This document shows, piece after piece, positions 40,432-47,633 of a stretch of DNA of 64,000 nt. The stretch comes from JAICLK01 sp963810525 (lineage in GTDB: Bacteria > Patescibacteriota > Saccharimonadia > Saccharimonadales > UBA4665), in assembly GCA_963810525.1 (NCBI GenBank), contig CAWENB010000003.1, positions 1,054,001 to 1,118,000 on the forward strand, read 5' to 3'. Position 1 is the first letter of the stretch; each line of letters starts with the position of its first letter. The notes under the pieces are model-generated. The model searched no databases. It was not told the origin of the DNA and saw only the letters and a program-made list of their open reading frames with translations. The translations under genes were made by a program, and so were the position numbers.

Positions 40432-41223
40432 TTGCTGTTTTTAAGGTCAGATTTGTCACAAGCCGAATCAAGGATAGTCTATGTCCTCACCCACGACCCT
40501 GAGTTGCTTAAAATTGCTCGCTCTAATCCTTGGGAATTTGATACTCATAAGTTTGTTGGGGCGTGTATTTCAGGCAAGCCGGAGAGCGAGATTGTTGGGC
40601 AGGTCAGGCAGGCGTACAAGAAGATTGCTCACGGAAGCCACTACGACGAGCAGCCGCCTCGAATCAGCGACAGTCTCCTCAAGGAGGGATTTATTTTCAC
40701 GGTTGACGAGTGCGACCGAGGTCAACAGCGCTATCTCCGACGCTTCCCGGCGATTCAGTCTGTCTACCAAGCCAACATCCGAATGCGCCTCATCCGAGAC
40801 CGCAAGCTCACCAACTCGTGGGGAGCCACCATCTTCTTCCCCTTCGAGCGACTAGAGCCACCGCTGTACCGCCGGGGCTACGCGTGGATACCGCAGAGCG
40901 AAATCGGCCGGCTATTGAACCAGAAGGGCTTCGTCCCGGTCGATAAGTTCTTGCTCCGCAACAACATGCGGAGTAGAATCAACTTGCAAGTTCACGATGA
41001 GATAGCTCTGAGCACCTGTCCGGAAGAAGCGTGGGACGTTCTGCGGTTCATTCAGGACAGTCTGGCTGTGGAGCGAGAGTATGAGGGCGAGAAGCTGACG
41101 GTGCCGATAGAGTACAGTCTTGAGCGCCGGTATCATCAGGAAGACGTGAGTTTCAAGAAGTTCCCAGAAAAGGACCAGTTCCTAGAGGAGTTCAATAAGC
41201 TATGGGAGACGAGAATCAAGTGA
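40432..41223 (+). CDS. Family A DNA polymerase, C-terminal catalytic fragment
   Basis: 263 residues from TTG. Motif A is SDLSQAESRIVYVLTHD. Motif B (O helix) is RQAYKKIAHGSHYD, with Arg and Lys in the usual positions but His where E. coli Pol I has Phe762. Motif C is LQVHDEIAL. It begins exactly where PolA motif A begins, continuing the fragment that ends at 39854. Together with the UDG-exonuclease this makes a three-piece replicative polymerase. Confidence 0.87.
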   Translation: MLFLRSDLSQAESRIVYVLTHDPELLKIARSNPWEFDTHKFVGACISGKPESEIVGQVRQAYKKIAHGSHYDEQPPRISDSLLKEGFIFTVDECDRGQQRYLRRFPAIQSVYQANIRMRLIRDRKLTNSWGATIFFPFERLEPPLYRRGYAWIPQSEIGRLLNQKGFVPVDKFLLRNNMRSRINLQVHDEIALSTCPEEAWDVLRFIQDSLAVEREYEGEKLTVPIEYSLERRYHQEDVSFKKFPEKDQFLEEFNKLWETRIK

Positions 41224-41372
41224 ATGACTTGCTTCAGTACCTTCAGGTCGGAAAGCCGCTGTTGATCGTAGACAAGGGGGCGCTGGACGAGGCGACCGTT
41301 AAGAAAGCCGAAGCGGCGGGCTATCTGGTCATTGAAAAGGCTCCGGGTCGAGAGGTCTTCGTCCTTCGATGA
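41220..41372 (+). CDS. 50-residue hypothetical protein
   Basis: GTG start overlapping the polymerase stop; stop overlaps the next ATG. Compact alpha/beta pattern (PLLIVDKGALDEATVKKAEA). Unknown. Confidence 0.55.
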   Translation: MNDLLQYLQVGKPLLIVDKGALDEATVKKAEAAGYLVIEKAPGREVFVLR

Positions 41373-41680
41373 CCCGAGAAAAGCTACTGTCCGTGCACGA
41401 CGACTTGTGCCAAATGGCCAAGAATCTCATGATTATCAAGAATCATGACTACGCAGCTCTCAGTGACCCCTTCCGCAACTTCCGGCTCTTCGGCGAGCTT
41501 GGCATCCTCGTCCGGTTGTCAGACAAGCTGGCTCGGCTCCAGTCCTTCGTGGAGAACGGGGAGCTCAAAGTCAAGGACGAGAGCGTCTTGGACACCTGTC
41601 TTGACCTGATTAACTACTCAGTGCTGTTCTATGGCTATCTTTGGGATGCAGGGAAGGTCGGTGATGGCACTCAGTCGTAA
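41369..41680 (+). CDS. DUF1599-type (nucleotide modification associated) protein
   Basis: 103 residues. KNHDYAALSDPFRNF then GILVRLSDKLARL and KDESVLDTCLDLINYSV match the DUF1599 pattern found in phages and linked to nucleotide metabolism or base modification. Confidence 0.8.
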   Translation: MTREKLLSVHDDLCQMAKNLMIIKNHDYAALSDPFRNFRLFGELGILVRLSDKLARLQSFVENGELKVKDESVLDTCLDLINYSVLFYGYLWDAGKVGDGTQS

Positions 41681-42023
41681 GAAGCTCTATATCGCCGGCC
41701 CGATGCGCGACCTGCCGCTCTACAACTTCCCAGCCTTCGACGCAGCTGCCGAAGCCGCCGCTCGGGCTGGCTTCATCCCCGTCTCCCCAGCCGACCTTGA
41801 CCGCGAGGCTGGCTTTGACGAGCGTAAGGACGTACCCTCGCCGGCCGACCTGAGGGCTATGATCATCCGGGATGTGATTGAGCTGACCAAGTGCGATGCC
41901 ATAGCACTGCTCACCGGCTGGGCGCATAGCAGCGGCGTGGCTGTGGAGCTGGCCGTAGCCAAGTTCTTGGGCATGGACGTGTTGGACGCAAGGACGTTCG
42001 AGAAGATAGAGGTAGCGCCATAA
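41664..42023 (+). CDS. DUF4406-type nucleoside deoxyribosyltransferase-like protein
   Basis: 119 residues from ATG at 41664 after GGAAGG. KLYIAGPMRDLPLYNFPAFD and CDAIALLTGWAHSSGVAVE are typical of the DUF4406/N-deoxyribosyltransferase fold, which handles deoxynucleosides. Acts with the preceding gene in nucleotide supply, by inference. Confidence 0.8.
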   Translation: MALSRKKLYIAGPMRDLPLYNFPAFDAAAEAAARAGFIPVSPADLDREAGFDERKDVPSPADLRAMIIRDVIELTKCDAIALLTGWAHSSGVAVELAVAKFLGMDVLDARTFEKIEVAP

Positions 42024-42220
42024 TGGGAGCATTTAGCGAATCAGCGGCCATCGACCGCTGGATAGAGCCTCGGCTGGAGCAGGTCTATACCTGCCGCAAG
42101 TGTGGGCATGAGCCTGAGACGCATGATGAGTACGGGTGTTATGCTCCGCTCATCTATGGCGAGTATCTAGAGCCTCGGCAGGACGACACGGTCTTCTGTG
42201 ACTGTAAGGGGTTTGAGTGA
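42023..42220 (+). CDS. Zinc-binding small protein
   Basis: 65 residues with CRKCGHEPETHD...C and CDCKGF, paralogous in style to the protein at 38660. ATG overlaps the previous stop. Confidence 0.55.
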   Translation: MGAFSESAAIDRWIEPRLEQVYTCRKCGHEPETHDEYGCYAPLIYGEYLEPRQDDTVFCDCKGFE

Positions 42221-42450
42221 TGACAGACCTGGAACACGCCTATCACCTCCATACCAACCTGCACAAGACCAAGCGGACGAGATGGCGAGTCCTCGGGGCC
42301 ATCGTCGTAGCCCTCGTGGTCTGCTCGGCGCTGGTCATTGGGACATGGATTAACTCCACAACACCTCAGACGGGCTTTAACGTCGAAATGACGCCGGAGC
42401 TGGACGGGCCACCGCCAATGGCGCTGCCGCCGCCGGGGGCTACGTTATGA
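42220..42450 (+). CDS. Single-pass membrane protein
   Basis: 76 residues: charged N-terminus, one helix (VLGAIVVALVVCSALVIGTWI), Pro-rich outer tail. A GTG directly upstream (42217) is an alternative start. Unknown. Confidence 0.55.
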   Translation: MTDLEHAYHLHTNLHKTKRTRWRVLGAIVVALVVCSALVIGTWINSTTPQTGFNVEMTPELDGPPPMALPPPGATL

Positions 42451-42713
42451 ACGGCACCAAGGTCGAGAGCCGCAACGCGGATTACACTAGCGACAAGCCG
42501 GCTCCCAAGCGAACGGTCGAACGAGTGCGAGAGTGGGCTCACGGCTATCAGACAGACCGGGAGCGGGACTGTAACCGCCGGGATAAGCTCATTCACACCC
42601 CGGTCAACAAGACCCCCGACGAGTGCCATGCCTGTCCCAACAAGACGTGGGAGTCAAGGGGCGTGGTTCATCGGCTGAAAGAGACGAAAGAGGTTATTCA
42701 CCGGGAGAAGTAG
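42447..42713 (+). CDS. Charged hypothetical protein, last of the plus-strand block
   Basis: 88 residues, basic and acidic mix with CHAC. Ends 20 bp inside the convergent metalloprotease gene; no terminator is visible between the two arms. Confidence 0.5.
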   Translation: MNGTKVESRNADYTSDKPAPKRTVERVREWAHGYQTDRERDCNRRDKLIHTPVNKTPDECHACPNKTWESRGVVHRLKETKEVIHREK

Positions 42714-43257
42714 TCGGGCACTGAGCGTCCAGCTCTTTCAGGAACTGAGCCTCAGCTCTTGGCAGCAGGTTCAGCTCATACGGCTGGTCAGTGTCGCCGT
42801 AGGTCAGAGGGATAAAATGCTGGCTAAACAGCTCCGCCCAAGCCTCTTTCGGTGTCTCCAGGTACCAGTTAGCCTTGACCTGTTTGGGGGTCATAGCAGC
42901 GAAGTCGTCGGCCACGGCTTTGGCAAAGGCTGGGTTCTCGGACGGCCGAGGGTACAGTCCCCAGTCAAAGAAGTGACCAGTCTCGTGGTAGAAGACCCGA
43001 ATCATGAGTGCTCCCTCCAGCTCATCGTTGAGCTTAGTGAGACCGAACCCGTAGCTGTCACCCCACATGGGGTACTTCATATCGGTAGAGAACTTTACCG
43101 TCTTGAGCCGCTTGTTGATGACCTGCCGCTCGCACGCAGGGAGCTCGGAGAAGGCCGCTTGCAGCTCCCCCTGCCTATCATCCTGCCCGAGGACCGAAAA
43201 GCCGCTTAAAACGGCCCACAGGCCCAACAGGAGGGGTATTTTAGCCCTTCTGCCCAC
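42694..43257 (-). CDS. Secreted zinc metalloprotease (lethal-factor-like fold)
   Basis: 187 residues with a signal peptide (KIPLLLGLWAVLSGFSVLG). The zinc site is HETGHFFDWG with a downstream Glu in PKEAWAELFSQHF, the pattern of anthrax lethal factor-like and related proteases. A phage-encoded exported protease could act at lysis or on the cell surface. Last gene of the minus-strand block. Confidence 0.75.
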   Translation of the reverse strand: MGRRAKIPLLLGLWAVLSGFSVLGQDDRQGELQAAFSELPACERQVINKRLKTVKFSTDMKYPMWGDSYGFGLTKLNDELEGALMIRVFYHETGHFFDWGLYPRPSENPAFAKAVADDFAAMTPKQVKANWYLETPKEAWAELFSQHFIPLTYGDTDQPYELNLLPRAEAQFLKELDAQCPTTSPGE

Positions 43258-43372
43258 CCCGTTTCAGCCTCTTGGCCACCGCATTGAGCTCTCTGGCCAG
43301 CTTCTTGGCCTCAGTCTCGCTTCCCACCCGAATGACATATGGCGACCCGTCAGGGTTCTTCGCCAAGACCAC
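43241..43372 (-). CDS. 43-residue basic protein
   Basis: GTG start: VVLAKNPDGSPYVIRVGSET followed by a basic helix. It lies between the phosphoesterase stop and the protease start, with a small overlap. Plausible small phage protein. Confidence 0.5.
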   Translation of the reverse strand: MVLAKNPDGSPYVIRVGSETEAKKLARELNAVAKRLKRGGQKG

Positions 43373-43376
43373 CCAG

Positions 43377-44123
43377 CTAGTTAACGCTCGTCTGGTAAAG
43401 CTGCCCCTGGTAGCTGCCATACAGCTTCCTCTTGTCGCTGAAGAAGACCACCTGTTCGACGCGGAACAGGTTGCCGAAGTACTCGACTACGCTGATGCCC
43501 TGTTGCCATTGCGTCGTGCCCCGGGTGTATTCCTGCTTCAGCAGACAGAGACATGGGCTGGCGAAGCTGCCGTGGGTCGTCCCGTCCTTGAGCCGATTGT
43601 AGAAGACCTGAGCCTTGTGGTAGTGGCCAAAGATGACGTTACCCTGCTCCTTAAGGTACATCCCCCGAGCCGGGAAGATAGTGCCGGCGCTTACCTCATC
43701 GCCGTGCATATAAAATAGCTCCCCAATCTTGAAGTCCTGTCCGTGAGTCAGCAAGCTCACGCCGCGTTGGCGTAGCTTCAGCAGCTGTCCCATCGTAGCG
43801 TCTCGTAAAGAGCTTATCTCCGGGTGTCGGTGAATGAATCGCTCCCAGCGCCGCTCGTGGTTGCCGGGAAGGAAGAAGCCGTGCTTGGCGTGTTCCATAA
43901 AGCCGTCGATGATGACTCCAGCCGCATCCAGCTCCTCCTGAAACCTGACAACGCGCTGTGGGTCACGGTCGAAGTCACTGACCGCGTAGCAGTCCACGAT
44001 GTCCCCGCCAAAGAAGACCGTTGTTGGTTTGATGTCCTTCACTATTGTCAAAGCTAGTTTGACAGCCGCTGGGTCATTAAACGGTGCGTGGATGTCAGAC
44101 GTGAAGACTACCTTTCGATTCAT
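43377..44123 (-). CDS. Metallophosphoesterase
   Basis: 248 residues from ATG at 44123 (AGAGG upstream). Motifs TSDIHAPF, GGDIVDC, LPGNHERR, YMHGDEV and FGHYHK give a complete two-metal phosphoesterase site. Second such enzyme in the phage. Substrate unknown. Confidence 0.85.
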   Translation of the reverse strand: MNRKVVFTSDIHAPFNDPAAVKLALTIVKDIKPTTVFFGGDIVDCYAVSDFDRDPQRVVRFQEELDAAGVIIDGFMEHAKHGFFLPGNHERRWERFIHRHPEISSLRDATMGQLLKLRQRGVSLLTHGQDFKIGELFYMHGDEVSAGTIFPARGMYLKEQGNVIFGHYHKAQVFYNRLKDGTTHGSFASPCLCLLKQEYTRGTTQWQQGISVVEYFGNLFRVEQVVFFSDKRKLYGSYQGQLYQTSVN

Positions 44124-44149
44124 ACTACCTCTTTGGTTAGACAAAGAAA

Positions 44150-44205
44150 TGCCGGCCAGCAGCCAATCCGAAGAATCGGATTGAGGTGGGAGGCTGTGAC
44201 CGGCA
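44150..44205 (-). terminator. Long hairpin upstream of the phosphoesterase
   Basis: TGCCGG...CCGGCA, AGCAGCC...GGCTGT and AATCCGA-AGAA-TCGGATT nest into one long stem. On the minus strand it is followed by ATTTCTTT, so it may terminate or attenuate transcription between the lysis and phosphoesterase genes. Confidence 0.5.
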
Positions 44206-44234
44206 AGGGGGAGGGCATCAAGGCCCAGTATAGT

Positions 44235-44783
44235 CTAGCTGTCTAGCGACGGCAAGGTGCCTTTGACAAAGTCCACTCGCTTCGAGAGCTCGTTGTAGGC
44301 GTCCTGCGGACTGACAGTGTTGGCCCACTGGTTGGGCAGGAACTCAAACCCCGCTGCTCGAATGACCTGTGTCTGGAACTCAGAGCAGAACACCTCGCGA
44401 GAGTCGAAGTCCAGCGGGTTCCTGACGCTGGTGTGGAACCACCTGTCGGCTATCTCCACGATGCTCATGCCGACCAGCGCTCCAATGTCGTACTTCTCGT
44501 TCAGCTCGTCCTTGAGCTTCTCCAGCCCGTCCCAGAGCGAGCCTCTGACCGGCTTGAAGATGGCTTGAATCTTTCGGCTCTTGGTGAAGTTAGTCCAGGT
44601 GTCTACCGTAACGCCGTTCTGGTTAGCGCCGATGACCAGCCAGCCCAAGTGAGCGTCCTGCCAGGTCAGGAACGAATGATTGGTCACTCCGTTGGTAAAG
44701 ACCCGGATGAGGGACTGAAGGGGGCCAGAGCTGGAGCTGAAACCGGCGTAGAGCTCGTTGTCAAATATCGGCTCAGTGGCCAT
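44235..44783 (-). CDS. Permuted papain-like (YiiX/NlpC-type) hydrolase
   Basis: 182 residues. A His in TNGVTNHSFLTW precedes the Cys in REVFCSEFQTQVIRAAGF, the order of circularly permuted NlpC/P60-type enzymes, and SPQDAYNEL follows. Such enzymes cleave amide or ester bonds in cell wall peptides or lipids; it may help lysis. Confidence 0.65.
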   Translation of the reverse strand: MATEPIFDNELYAGFSSSSGPLQSLIRVFTNGVTNHSFLTWQDAHLGWLVIGANQNGVTVDTWTNFTKSRKIQAIFKPVRGSLWDGLEKLKDELNEKYDIGALVGMSIVEIADRWFHTSVRNPLDFDSREVFCSEFQTQVIRAAGFEFLPNQWANTVSPQDAYNELSKRVDFVKGTLPSLDS

Positions 44784-44991
44784 TTGAGGCTTTAGTGGAC
44801 GGCAATGTCATCATATCCGTTGGACTGGTCTCATACAGGTGATAAACGCTGGTCCCAACCGTCACCAGAGCCGCCCAGAGGGCTTGGTACTGCGGGGGTA
44901 TGGTTGGACCTACCAGAGCCACGAAAGATGGCGCTACGGCCGCCGCAACGGCAATGGCGACGGTCAGCTGATGCTTGGTTGGAGAGGTCAT
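44773..44991 (-). CDS. Holin-like membrane protein
   Basis: 72 residues with two membrane helices (LTVAIAVAAAVAPSFVALVG; YQALWAALVTVGTSVYHLY). Size and place in the lysis region suggest a holin. Overlaps both neighbours. Confidence 0.55.
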   Translation of the reverse strand: MTSPTKHQLTVAIAVAAAVAPSFVALVGPTIPPQYQALWAALVTVGTSVYHLYETSPTDMMTLPSTKASNGH

Positions 44992-45095
44992 CGCTTCTTC
45001 ACCACAACACTTGCGGTGCCTTTCTTGTGGGTTTTGTTAATCAACCGCCCTTTGGGGTTGACTACATTCGAGCCGCTCTGTCCGTGCTTGGTCAT
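44988..45095 (-). CDS. 35-residue basic peptide
   Basis: Starts MTKHGQSGSNVVNPKGRL and ends with a lysine-rich tail. Stop overlaps the next ATG (ATGA). Unknown. Confidence 0.5.
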   Translation of the reverse strand: MTKHGQSGSNVVNPKGRLINKTHKKGTASVVVKKR

Positions 45096-45586
45096 TAGTC
45101 ATGCTCCGTCGAGTGATAGAACACGTCATCGCACTGAATGAACGGTGTGGTCGTTCCATCCTTGGCCACCGGAGTGATGTAGAGGTAAAAGAAGCCGCAG
45201 ATGGTCGGCGGAAGGTCGGCTGTCAGGCCGCTGAACGGGATGCGAGTCACGCCGCCGTTGTAAAGATGAATGCGAGTAGTGGTGCTATAGTTGCTCTGCA
45301 TGTAGAGGCGAACGTCCACGTACTCCGGGAAGGTCCGCAGGGTCTCGACATCCACATAGCCATCTACAGCGTAGTTCCATGCGCTGTCGTAGCTCGGGTC
45401 GCCCATGAAATACGGTGAGCAGCCATTATCCGCCGCAATGACCGTAGCGACCTCGGGGGGCAGCAGCTCGGGCGCTCCGGAGCCGTAGTTCGTGCAGCTT
45501 CCGCCCGGGCCACCTTGGTTGGTTACGAAGGTCGTGGCAAGGGCTGGAGAGGACAGCAAAAGGACCAAAAGGGGTAATATCTTCAT
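45095..45586 (-). CDS. Exported hypothetical protein
   Basis: 163 residues from ATG at 45586 with a signal peptide (MKILPLLVLLLSSPALA). Beta-rich mature part with five cysteines. Its gene start overlaps the lipoprotein stop. Unknown. Confidence 0.6.
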   Translation of the reverse strand: MKILPLLVLLLSSPALATTFVTNQGGPGGSCTNYGSGAPELLPPEVATVIAADNGCSPYFMGDPSYDSAWNYAVDGYVDVETLRTFPEYVDVRLYMQSNYSTTTRIHLYNGGVTRIPFSGLTADLPPTICGFFYLYITPVAKDGTTTPFIQCDDVFYHSTEHD

Positions 45587-45870
45587 AGAGCCACTAAAAT
45601 AGGCGCTGCGACCAGCACTCCGGCGTTGACTAGCGCGGACACTATGTCCGTCCAAGCGGCGCTGGGCACCGTGCTGGCGTTGGCCAGAGCCACCTTGCCC
45701 GAGTCCCTGTCATCTCGGCACAGCGTCACGACCGTCGTCACCTCGGCGTCTCGTGTACTGGCGTGCGTACAGGTAAAGCCGTCACTCGCAAACGTGTTTA
45801 CGATGCTGTTCTGCTGGACAGAACAAGCTGACAGCAGCCCGGAGAGAGCCAAGACTGCTGCCAGCCGCAT
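45583..45870 (-). CDS. Lipoprotein
   Basis: 95 residues, lipobox LLSAC at residues 12-16, mature part with a possible disulfide (FTCT...TLCRD) and a hydrophobic C-terminus. One of three neighbouring lipoproteins; o-spanin is possible. Confidence 0.6.
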   Translation of the reverse strand: MRLAAVLALSGLLSACSVQQNSIVNTFASDGFTCTHASTRDAEVTTVVTLCRDDRDSGKVALANASTVPSAAWTDIVSALVNAGVLVAAPILVAL

Positions 45871-45873
45871 GGG

Positions 45874-46185
45874 TTACTTCGCTGCGGGGGCTGTTGCCAC
45901 AACCGGGGCCGCAACCGGAGCTGCCGGCGCAAACACGCTGGTGTTGCCCGGGGCGGTCACAGGGGCCGGAGCGCTGCCGTAGAGCGTTACGCACACGCCT
46001 GCCAGCACTGTCGCTGCCTGCGCGGGGGTGATGAACGTCAACGGGATGTTGGCCAGCGCAGCCGACTGATTGTCGCACTCAGCGGCAGTCAGATTCTGCA
46101 AGGCATTGTTGGCCTGCGTTTGCGAGCAGCCAACAGCCGCAAGGGCCAGCAGCGCCACGATTCCTGTCTTGATTCCAAACTTCAT
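45874..46185 (-). CDS. Lipoprotein with Ala/Pro-rich tail
   Basis: 103 residues; lipobox AAVGC at about residue 20; tail rich in Ala, Pro and Val. GGAG lies upstream of the ATG. Function unknown. Confidence 0.6.
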   Translation of the reverse strand: MKFGIKTGIVALLALAAVGCSQTQANNALQNLTAAECDNQSAALANIPLTFITPAQAATVLAGVCVTLYGSAPAPVTAPGNTSVFAPAAPVAAPVVATAPAAK

Positions 46186-46203
46186 TCTATTTCTCCTTCT
46201 GCC

Positions 46204-46476
46204 TTAATGGCAAATCAATCCTTCTTGAGCCAATCTCTGCTCCTCTCCCAAGACTACTCCATCGAGCTTGTCCAGCAAAGGGGTCAGCTTTTGGCGGGAC
46301 TCAGGGTCGGTAATCTGAGCCACCGAATCGTGAGCCTGTTTCTGCTTCTCGTGCATGACGCGCATGGCGTCGCATTTCTCCTGCGCCGTCACAGGCTCAG
46401 CAGGGATGTCGTGAGGCCGCTGCGCGGCACAGCCAATGAGGCTACTCAGGGTCAGCAGCAGCAGGAGCTTCTTCAC
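46204..46476 (-). CDS. Lipoprotein, possible spanin component
   Basis: 90 residues from GTG at 46476 (an ATG at 46503 is also in frame). KKLLLLLTLSSLIGCA is a clear lipobox; the mature part is helical. Overlaps the next gene. Confidence 0.6.
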   Translation of the reverse strand: MKKLLLLLTLSSLIGCAAQRPHDIPAEPVTAQEKCDAMRVMHEKQKQAHDSVAQITDPESRQKLTPLLDKLDGVVLGEEQRLAQEGLICH

Positions 46477-46750
46477 TGACTTCCTCCTTGGGCTCGTCGG
46501 CATAGCCGGAGCTTTTGATAGCGCTCAGAACCGCCTCTCGGTCCTCGGCATACGTCACCGGCTTGTAGGCCGGATGTTCGAGTTTGTACGTGTACCTGCC
46601 GGCGTTCTCCGGCCACAAGCTGATTTCGACGCCGTTATCAACCTTCCTAACCCCGGCCGCGACCCGCCGGTTCATCAGGCTCTTGCCGAACGCATACGCC
46701 GCGTCAAGGCTTTGCTCCGGCTTCAAAGTGATGGTAAACACTTCGGGCAT
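46442..46750 (-). CDS. Hypothetical phage protein
   Basis: 102 residues from ATG at 46750. Mixed alpha/beta with an acidic, Ala-rich tail. No domain recognised. Confidence 0.5.
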   Translation of the reverse strand: MPEVFTITLKPEQSLDAAYAFGKSLMNRRVAAGVRKVDNGVEISLWPENAGRYTYKLEHPAYKPVTYAEDREAVLSAIKSSGYADEPKEEVSEEAPAAADPE

Positions 46751-46851
46751 CAAAGTCACCTCATGGTCAAAATGTCTGAGATTAGTATAGCAGCTGGAAG
46801 TTGGTCCAAAAAGCTGAGCAAATAGCCGAAGGAGGTCCGAAAGCGACTGCC

Positions 46852-47238
46852 TTAGGCCGGTTGTATAAATTGGGTGTAATAGGCTGTGAAATTCTTGACC
46901 CAGTTGGCGTTCAGGCCGTTCGGGTCATTGACGACGCCTTGAGGGGCCCAGATGGACGCGAACCACGCTATCCAGGCATTGGAGACAACTAACCGGCGGA
47001 CGGCCGTTTCGGTGATGGGGTTGCCGGGATAGCTCCACAGTCGGTGGGCCACGGTCGCTGCGGCTACGCTCAGCTGCTCGGCATAGGTCGGGGCTGAGAC
47101 GCTCAGGACTCCGAACTCTCGTCCGGGCGCTCCGTTCTCGGTCATCCGGATGGCCTTGAGTATGGCCGGGTCGAGAAACGGGCCGTAGAGGGCCGCTTCC
47201 GCCTCAATAAGGGGCCACTCTGTTACCGTGTCTATCAT
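46852..47238 (-). CDS. Endolysin-like muramidase/transglycosylase
   Basis: 128 residues. ILKAIRMTENGAPGREFGVL with the Glu in TENG, then YAEQLSVAAATVAHRLWSYPG, resembles phage lysozyme-like transglycosylase domains. No signal peptide, so export would need the holin. Overlaps the spanin-like gene by four bases. Confidence 0.6.
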   Translation of the reverse strand: MIDTVTEWPLIEAEAALYGPFLDPAILKAIRMTENGAPGREFGVLSVSAPTYAEQLSVAAATVAHRLWSYPGNPITETAVRRLVVSNAWIAWFASIWAPQGVVNDPNGLNANWVKNFTAYYTQFIQPA

Positions 47239-47633
47239 TTGTCAGCTTCCTTCGGGTCCTCTACGTCTGCCGGGCCGCTCAGCGCCAGACAGCCCTCTTT
47301 CTCGCTGTCCGTCTTGGCGTTGTGGAGGCACTGTTCCTGCTCAATCTTGATGAGGGCTTGGAAGTCCTTGTGAGCCTGCGACGCCTGTTGAGAGACAATG
47401 TTCCACTGATTATGCGTCTCGGTGGTCTGAGCCTCCAGCTTGGTCGCTACTACGTCGGTCTGCGCCGTGTGGGTCTGGAGCAAGTCCTTGATGGCTATGA
47501 GGTTGAACGAGATGCTCTGAGTGAGGTAATAGACCAGACCGATGGCTATGAGCGCCACAGGGCCGCTGGTCTTGAGAATGTCCAGCCACCAGGTGTTGAT
47601 GGTAATGGCCTTTGGGATGGTCTTAGAGGGCAT
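47235..47633 (-). CDS. Membrane-anchored coiled-coil protein (i-spanin-like)
   Basis: 132 residues from ATG at 47633. One membrane helix near the N-terminus (SGPVALIAIGLVYYLTQ), then a long helix (NQWNIVSQQASQAHKDFQAL) and a short Cys-containing tail. The layout matches inner-membrane spanins and, with the lipoproteins next to it, suggests a diderm host. Confidence 0.5.
   Translation of the reverse strand: MPSKTIPKAITINTWWLDILKTSGPVALIAIGLVYYLTQSISFNLIAIKDLLQTHTAQTDVVATKLEAQTTETHNQWNIVSQQASQAHKDFQALIKIEQEQCLHNAKTDSEKEGCLALSGPADVEDPKEADK

Noticed and set aside
29481..46842. Identical 16-base string CGAAGGAGGTCCGAAA at 29481 and 46827 as a phage regulatory repeat
   Set aside because: One shared 16-mer in 41 kb can arise by chance and it contains an ordinary Shine-Dalgarno core; no third copy was seen.
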